This document shows positions 60,298 through 64,000 of a DNA stretch of 64,000 nucleotides, one piece after another. Location: assembly GCF_001544795.2 (NCBI RefSeq), contig NZ_FCOI02000013.1:162640-226639 (forward strand), in the 5' to 3' direction. Positions within the stretch are counted from its first letter, which is position 1. Each line of letters begins with the position of its first letter. Source of the stretch: Caballeronia temeraria. GTDB taxonomy: Bacteria > Pseudomonadota > Gammaproteobacteria > Burkholderiales > Burkholderiaceae. Under the pieces are notes generated by a model, which worked only from the letters and a program-made list of their open reading frames with translations, searched no databases and was not told where the DNA came from. The position numbers and the translations under genes were made by a program.

Positions 60298-60990
60298 CTA
60301 ATCGCCGAACATGCGGTCGAGCGCGTTTTCGAGATGCGTCCTCATCGCTTTGCCGGCGCGCGCGGGATCACGGGCGCGGATGGCTTCGAGCACGTCGAGA
60401 TGTTCCCGCTGAACGACACGCTGCCGTTCGAGCGTTTTTACGAAGGACAAATTGCGCGACAGGTTCATGCTGACTTCGACCTGCTCCTCGATGAACGACA
60501 GGACGGTGATAAAAAACGCGTTCTTCGACGCCCGCGCCACCGCGAGATGGAACGCGAAATCGTCTTTTGCGCCGATGCCTTCCTGCGTCTCGACGACCCG
60601 TTCGAGTTGGTCCCAGGCTTCCTGAATCGCGCGAATATCCTGCTCTTCGGCCTTGATGGCAGCGAGTTCCGCCGCGCCGGACTCCGTCACGACGCGAAAT
60701 TCGTAGCACCGGCGAATGTCGGATAGTGTTTCGAGCGGTGCGAAACGGCGCACGTCGGGATCGGGGCGGCGTCCGACTGTCGTCCCCGATCCGCGCCGCG
60801 TCACGATGATGCCGTCCGCGCGCAGCCGCGCGAGCGCTTCGCGCACAGTTGGGCGCGAGGTCGCGAAACGTTCGGCCAATGCGTGTTCGGTGAGGAGGCG
60901 GTCGCCTTCTTTGAACTCGCCTTCCATGATGCTGTTGAGGATGTCGCTATAGATCCGGTCGGCGAGTCCGGATGACTTACGCTCGTTCAT
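60298..60990 (-). CDS. GntR-family (FadR subgroup) transcriptional regulator
   Basis: The 230-aa protein has the winged helix (LADRIYSDILNSIMEGEFKEGDRLLTEHALAERFATSRPTVREALARLRADGIIVTRRGSGTTV, residues 8-72) and a FCD effector domain (about residues 90-220, with DDFAFHLAVARASKN and HLENALDRMF). It probably represses the aldolase and transporter genes downstream until the substrate or an intermediate binds. The ATG at 60990 is chosen because the frame upstream is unrelated. Two palindromic operators lie just past its stop. Confidence 0.93.
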   Translation of the reverse strand: MNERKSSGLADRIYSDILNSIMEGEFKEGDRLLTEHALAERFATSRPTVREALARLRADGIIVTRRGSGTTVGRRPDPDVRRFAPLETLSDIRRCYEFRVVTESGAAELAAIKAEEQDIRAIQEAWDQLERVVETQEGIGAKDDFAFHLAVARASKNAFFITVLSFIEEQVEVSMNLSRNLSFVKTLERQRVVQREHLDVLEAIRARDPARAGKAMRTHLENALDRMFGD

Positions 60991-61083
60991 GTTCGCGCGT
61001 GACGTGCTTGTCAGAGTAGTGACCGATTGTAAGGCAGATTTTTTCCAAGGGATTAGATGGGCCAGACGCGCGTCCAAATAAAA

Positions 61084-61114
61084 ATCGGTCGACGCAGAGA
61101 CTGCGTCGACCGAT
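61084..61114 (-). terminator. Terminator of the adhesin gene
   Basis: A perfect 14-bp stem (atcggtcgacgcag/ctgcgtcgaccgat) with a 3-base loop is followed on the minus strand by TTTTATTT. It lies 28 bp past the adhesin stop. Confidence 0.85.
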
Positions 61115-61142
61115 CTGGTCACTCGGGTACTACGTCAGATGC

Positions 61143-63917
61143 TTACCACTGATGACCCGCACCGATGGTGAACCCGACGTTGCCGGAGCTGCTCGTATTG
61201 CCCGAGGCCTTCACGACCCAGCGGTCGTCCTGCGTCACATACGAGATGCCGATTGCTGCGCCGGAAGCGCTCGCGTAGCGCGCGCCCGCGACGGACACCA
61301 TGGTCTTGCCCGGCCCGGTCGGCTGCGGCAGTCCCGCTGCGGCCATTGCCGCGGCGATACCGCCATAAGCCGTGCTGGCGACGTTGTTGATCTGGCTCTG
61401 CACGCCGGCGATGCGCGAATCGGTATAGCTTTGCGCCTGCGCCGATGCCAGGTTCAACTGCCGGACGTTGACGGCGTCGGTGTCCTGCGTGCCGTTGGCG
61501 ACGTTCGTGATCTGGCGTTCGTTGCCCGCCGATCCGACCGACACCGTGTTCGCACGATCGGCCATCGAGTTCGCGCCGAGTGCGACCGAATTGTCGGCGG
61601 TTGCGCTCGCGTTCGCGCCCATCGCGGTGGCGTGTACGCCGGTGGCGCTGGCGACCTCGGTGCTACGGTCCCCGTCGGCCGCGAACAACGGATTGCCGCT
61701 GCTCTCGGCGATGTTCGTCACGCGGTCCAGCGCGGCGTTCATCTGGTTCACGTTCACGGCATCCGTGCCCGCGACGCCTTCCGCGACGTTGTGAAGCGTC
61801 GTGGCGCCGGTGCCGTTGCCGAGCGTGAGGCTCGAGTAGTCGGCTTTGCCGTCCGATCCGCTGTCGTAGGTGACAGCCGTCTTGTTCGAGCCGTTGTTGT
61901 CGATGAGGCCCGCCTGCTTCAACTGTGACACGTTGACGGCGTCGGTATCCGCCGTGCCGGCCGCGACGTTCGTGATCTGGCGTTCCGCGCCTGCCGCACC
62001 GACCGACACCGTGTTCGCACGATCCGCCTTCGAACCGGAGCCCAATGCGACCGAGTTGGCAGCCGTCGCCGACGCGCCGCCGCCGATCGCCACCGACTCC
62101 GCGCCGGTCGAGGACGAATCCGCCAGCGTCGAATTGGCGTGGAAGTACTTGATGCCGGCGCCGTCGTTGATGTCGTTCAACGTCGTGTTGATCGTGTTGA
62201 TGTCGGTGGTGTTCTGCGTGACGCGGCCGTCGAGATCAGTGAGCGCACCGCCGACGGTGTTGAACGTCGAGCCGTCTGAGAACGTGTAGGTGGGCGGCTT
62301 GATCGTGCCGTCTGCGTTGACCGTCGAATCACCACCCAGTGCCGTCGCGGTGCTCGCTGCGGTCGCGTAGAGCTGCGAGCCGTTGATCGCTTCGTGGCTA
62401 TTGGGGCCGACCTTGCCGTTTGCCACGTTATCGATCGTCACGTAAGGTTGCGGTTCCGTATCTGCCGCATGCAGCGTGATTTTGGTGTGGGTCGAGTCGT
62501 CATAGGTCACGGAGTTCGCGACGCTGGACGCGACTGTCGAATTCAACTGGGAAACGTTGACGGCATCGGTGCCTTCCGTGCCCGCGGCGACGTTGGTGAT
62601 CTGACGTTCCGTGCCCGCCGCGCCAACCGACACCGTATTCGCGCGATCCGCAACGGAGTTGGAGCCCAGCGCGACAGCGTTATCCGCCGATGCGACCGCG
62701 TTACCGCCGATCGCCACCGCGTCGACGCCCTGCGCGGATGAATCCGCCAGCGTCGAATTGGTGTGGAAGTACTTGATGCCGCCACCGTTGTTGATGGTGC
62801 TCAGGGTCGTGTTGATGGTCGTGATGTCAGTGGTGTTCTGCGTCACGCGGCCGTCGAGATCAGTAAGCGCACCGCCGACGGTGTTGAACGTCGAGCCGTC
62901 TGAGAACGTGTAGGTGGGCGGCTTGATCGTGCCGTCTGCGTTGACCGTCGAATCACCGCCCAGCGCCGTCGCGGTGCTCGCTGCGGTCGCGTAGAACTGC
63001 GAGCCGTTGATCGCTTCGTGGCTCGTCGCGTCGACCTTGCCGTTGGCCACGTTATCGATCGTCACGTAAGGCTGCGGTTCCGTATCTGCCGCATGCAGCG
63101 TGATTCTGGTGTGGGTCGAATCGTCATAAGTCACGGAGTTCGCGACGCTGGACGCGACTGTCGAATTCAACTGGGAAACGTTGACGGCATCGGTGCCTTC
63201 CGTGCCCGCGGCGACGTTGGTGATCTGACGTTCCGTGCCCGCCGCGCCAACCGACACCGTATTCGCGCGATCCGCAACGGAGTTGGAGCCCAGCGCGACA
63301 GCGTTATCCGCCGATGCCACCGCGTTGCCGCCGATCGCCACCGCGTCGACGCCCGTTGCGGAGGAATCCGCCAGCGTCGAATTGGTGTGGAAGTACTTGA
63401 TGCCGCCACCGTTGTTGATGGTGCTCAGGGTCGTGTTGATGGTCGTGATGTCAGTGGTGTTCTGCGTCACGCGGCCGTCGAGATCAGTAAGCGCACCGTC
63501 GACGGTGTTGAACGTCGAGCCGTCTGAGAACGTGTAGGTGGGCAGTGTGATCGTGCCGTCTGCGTTGACCGTCGAATCACCACCCAGCGCCTTGGTGACA
63601 CTCGTTGCGGTCGCGAAGAGTTGCGAGCCGTTCACTGCTTCGAGGCTGTCTACAGTCACCGCGCCGGGTGCGACGTTCTTCAGCGTGACAGGCGTTCCGT
63701 CCTTACCGAACGTCACGCTCGTGTGGTCGGGGTCGTCATACTGAACGGTATTGGTGATCGCTACCGACAGAGAGTCGACACCCGTCGAGAGCGAGGTAAT
63801 GCCGGAGTTGGCCGTGCTGAGACCCGTCGACAGCGAGCTCACGTTCGACGTTACGGTGCTCATGCCGGTCGACAGCGAACTGACGTTGGACGTTACCGTG
63901 CTCATGCCGGTTGACAA
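61143..63917 (-). CDS. YadA-like trimeric autotransporter adhesin, 5' end missing
   Basis: The 924 residues are the C-terminal part of a trimeric autotransporter. Stalk repeats (SLSTGMSTVTSNVS) lead into YadA head/neck modules (AVAIGGNAVASADNAVALGSNSVADRANTVSVGAAGTERQITNVAAGTEGTDAVNVSQLN, four versions) and a C-terminal YadA anchor of about 75 residues ending in YVTQDDRWVVKASGNTSSSGNVGFTIGAGHQW. No signal peptide or N-terminal ESPR leader is present. In-frame TGA at 63936-63938 closes the frame upstream and the first codon is TTG (63917), so this stretch alone cannot be exported. It is a truncated gene, or an upstream frame is broken. Confidence 0.9.
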   Translation of the reverse strand: MSTGMSTVTSNVSSLSTGMSTVTSNVSSLSTGLSTANSGITSLSTGVDSLSVAITNTVQYDDPDHTSVTFGKDGTPVTLKNVAPGAVTVDSLEAVNGSQLFATATSVTKALGGDSTVNADGTITLPTYTFSDGSTFNTVDGALTDLDGRVTQNTTDITTINTTLSTINNGGGIKYFHTNSTLADSSATGVDAVAIGGNAVASADNAVALGSNSVADRANTVSVGAAGTERQITNVAAGTEGTDAVNVSQLNSTVASSVANSVTYDDSTHTRITLHAADTEPQPYVTIDNVANGKVDATSHEAINGSQFYATAASTATALGGDSTVNADGTIKPPTYTFSDGSTFNTVGGALTDLDGRVTQNTTDITTINTTLSTINNGGGIKYFHTNSTLADSSAQGVDAVAIGGNAVASADNAVALGSNSVADRANTVSVGAAGTERQITNVAAGTEGTDAVNVSQLNSTVASSVANSVTYDDSTHTKITLHAADTEPQPYVTIDNVANGKVGPNSHEAINGSQLYATAASTATALGGDSTVNADGTIKPPTYTFSDGSTFNTVGGALTDLDGRVTQNTTDINTINTTLNDINDGAGIKYFHANSTLADSSSTGAESVAIGGGASATAANSVALGSGSKADRANTVSVGAAGAERQITNVAAGTADTDAVNVSQLKQAGLIDNNGSNKTAVTYDSGSDGKADYSSLTLGNGTGATTLHNVAEGVAGTDAVNVNQMNAALDRVTNIAESSGNPLFAADGDRSTEVASATGVHATAMGANASATADNSVALGANSMADRANTVSVGSAGNERQITNVANGTQDTDAVNVRQLNLASAQAQSYTDSRIAGVQSQINNVASTAYGGIAAAMAAAGLPQPTGPGKTMVSVAGARYASASGAAIGISYVTQDDRWVVKASGNTSSSGNVGFTIGAGHQW
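62281..63528. repeat. Two tandem 624-bp repeats inside the adhesin gene
   Basis: The landmark ccgtctgag ends at 62280, 62904 and 63528, spacing 624 bp each (208 codons). The two units are nearly identical over most of their length; a third, diverged version lies further toward the C-terminus. Recombination between units would change head length in multiples of 208 residues. Confidence 0.85.
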
Positions 63918-63978
63918 CGAACTGTATGCGGTCCTTCAGGGACGCCCTAGCAATGGACGAGTGATTCTCTGATGCTAC

Positions 63979-63994
63979 CTGTCCACGTGGACAG
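63979..63994. repeat. Perfect 16-bp palindrome at the window edge
   Basis: The sequence ctgtccacgtggacag is fully self-complementary. It lies about 40 bp upstream of the stop that interrupts the adhesin frame, in sequence that no longer looks like adhesin coding. Confidence 0.6.
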
Positions 63995-64000
63995 CTGGGA

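Noticed and set aside
61143..63917. CRISPR array or satellite DNA suggested by repeated blocks
   Set aside because: The repeats are 624 bp long, in frame, and encode YadA head modules; spacing and coding potential do not fit a CRISPR array.
1..64000. rRNA or tRNA genes
   Set aside because: No stretch with cloverleaf-like conserved arms or rRNA-like sequence was noticed; a tRNAscan run would settle this.

Overview
The window looks like a chromosomal segment of a Burkholderia-group betaproteobacterium (Caballeronia, Paraburkholderia or Burkholderia sensu lato). The basis is the high GC, the many long antisense shadow frames, and the gene families present: orphan flhDC, NhaR-type LysR, a BspC-like secreted protein, a PobA hydroxylase, a Ldh-type dehydrogenase, an MprF-AcvB pair and a YadA-like trimeric adhesin. 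Genus placement is inference; no rRNA or tRNA gene was seen.

Left edge (1-2925): the right end of a prophage-like element. A compact operon of nine very short, mostly overlapping genes encodes the C-terminus of a probable virion protein, a membrane-anchored GH24 muramidase, six small single- or double-membrane-segment proteins and a 32-residue highly basic peptide. It ends at a terminator inside a convergent 81-aa gene. A perfect 16-bp palindrome and a dif-like XerC/XerD site follow, then two spaced repeats resembling an insertion-sequence end. The layout suggests a tailless, membrane-containing phage integrated through host Xer recombinases. This is the most unusual part of the window.

Carbon, ion and cell-surface genes (2926-18192): dhaK-dhaL and a GH15 glucosidase; a CPA1 antiporter; a truncated subtilase-like gene; terC divergent from nhaR, which is flanked by two copies of an 18-bp hairpin sequence; an HPF-like gene; a two-domain GT34-like glycosyltransferase; an outer-membrane barrel protein; DNA polymerase II.

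Motility, transport and stress (18217-30310): flhDC without mot/che genes, a NUP-family nucleoside permease, a large MscS channel, a CDF transporter, selD, a glycolipid-binding-like protein, a BspC-like protein, an Rrf2 regulator divergent from two small His-rich exported peptides, and an ECF sigma/anti-sigma operon with two small exported proteins.

Catabolism and envelope (30477-50901): AraC regulator/aldo-keto reductase pair, pobA, a glycogen-debranching-like enzyme, a TSUP exporter, a Tat-exported phosphoesterase, RidA, an epimerase-like SDR, a Ldh-family dehydrogenase, an M20 peptidase, a lipoprotein Ntn-acylase, DUF1993, and the mprF-acvB operon for lysyl-phosphatidylglycerol.

Right part (51283-64000): two lipoproteins, two divergent response-regulator-like genes with no kinase, an aldose epimerase, and a catabolic locus (GntR regulator, DHDPS-family aldolase, solute-binding protein, ATPase and two permeases) with two matching operators. 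Last is the C-terminal 924 residues of a YadA-like adhesin, built on 624-bp tandem repeats and cut off by a stop near the window edge.
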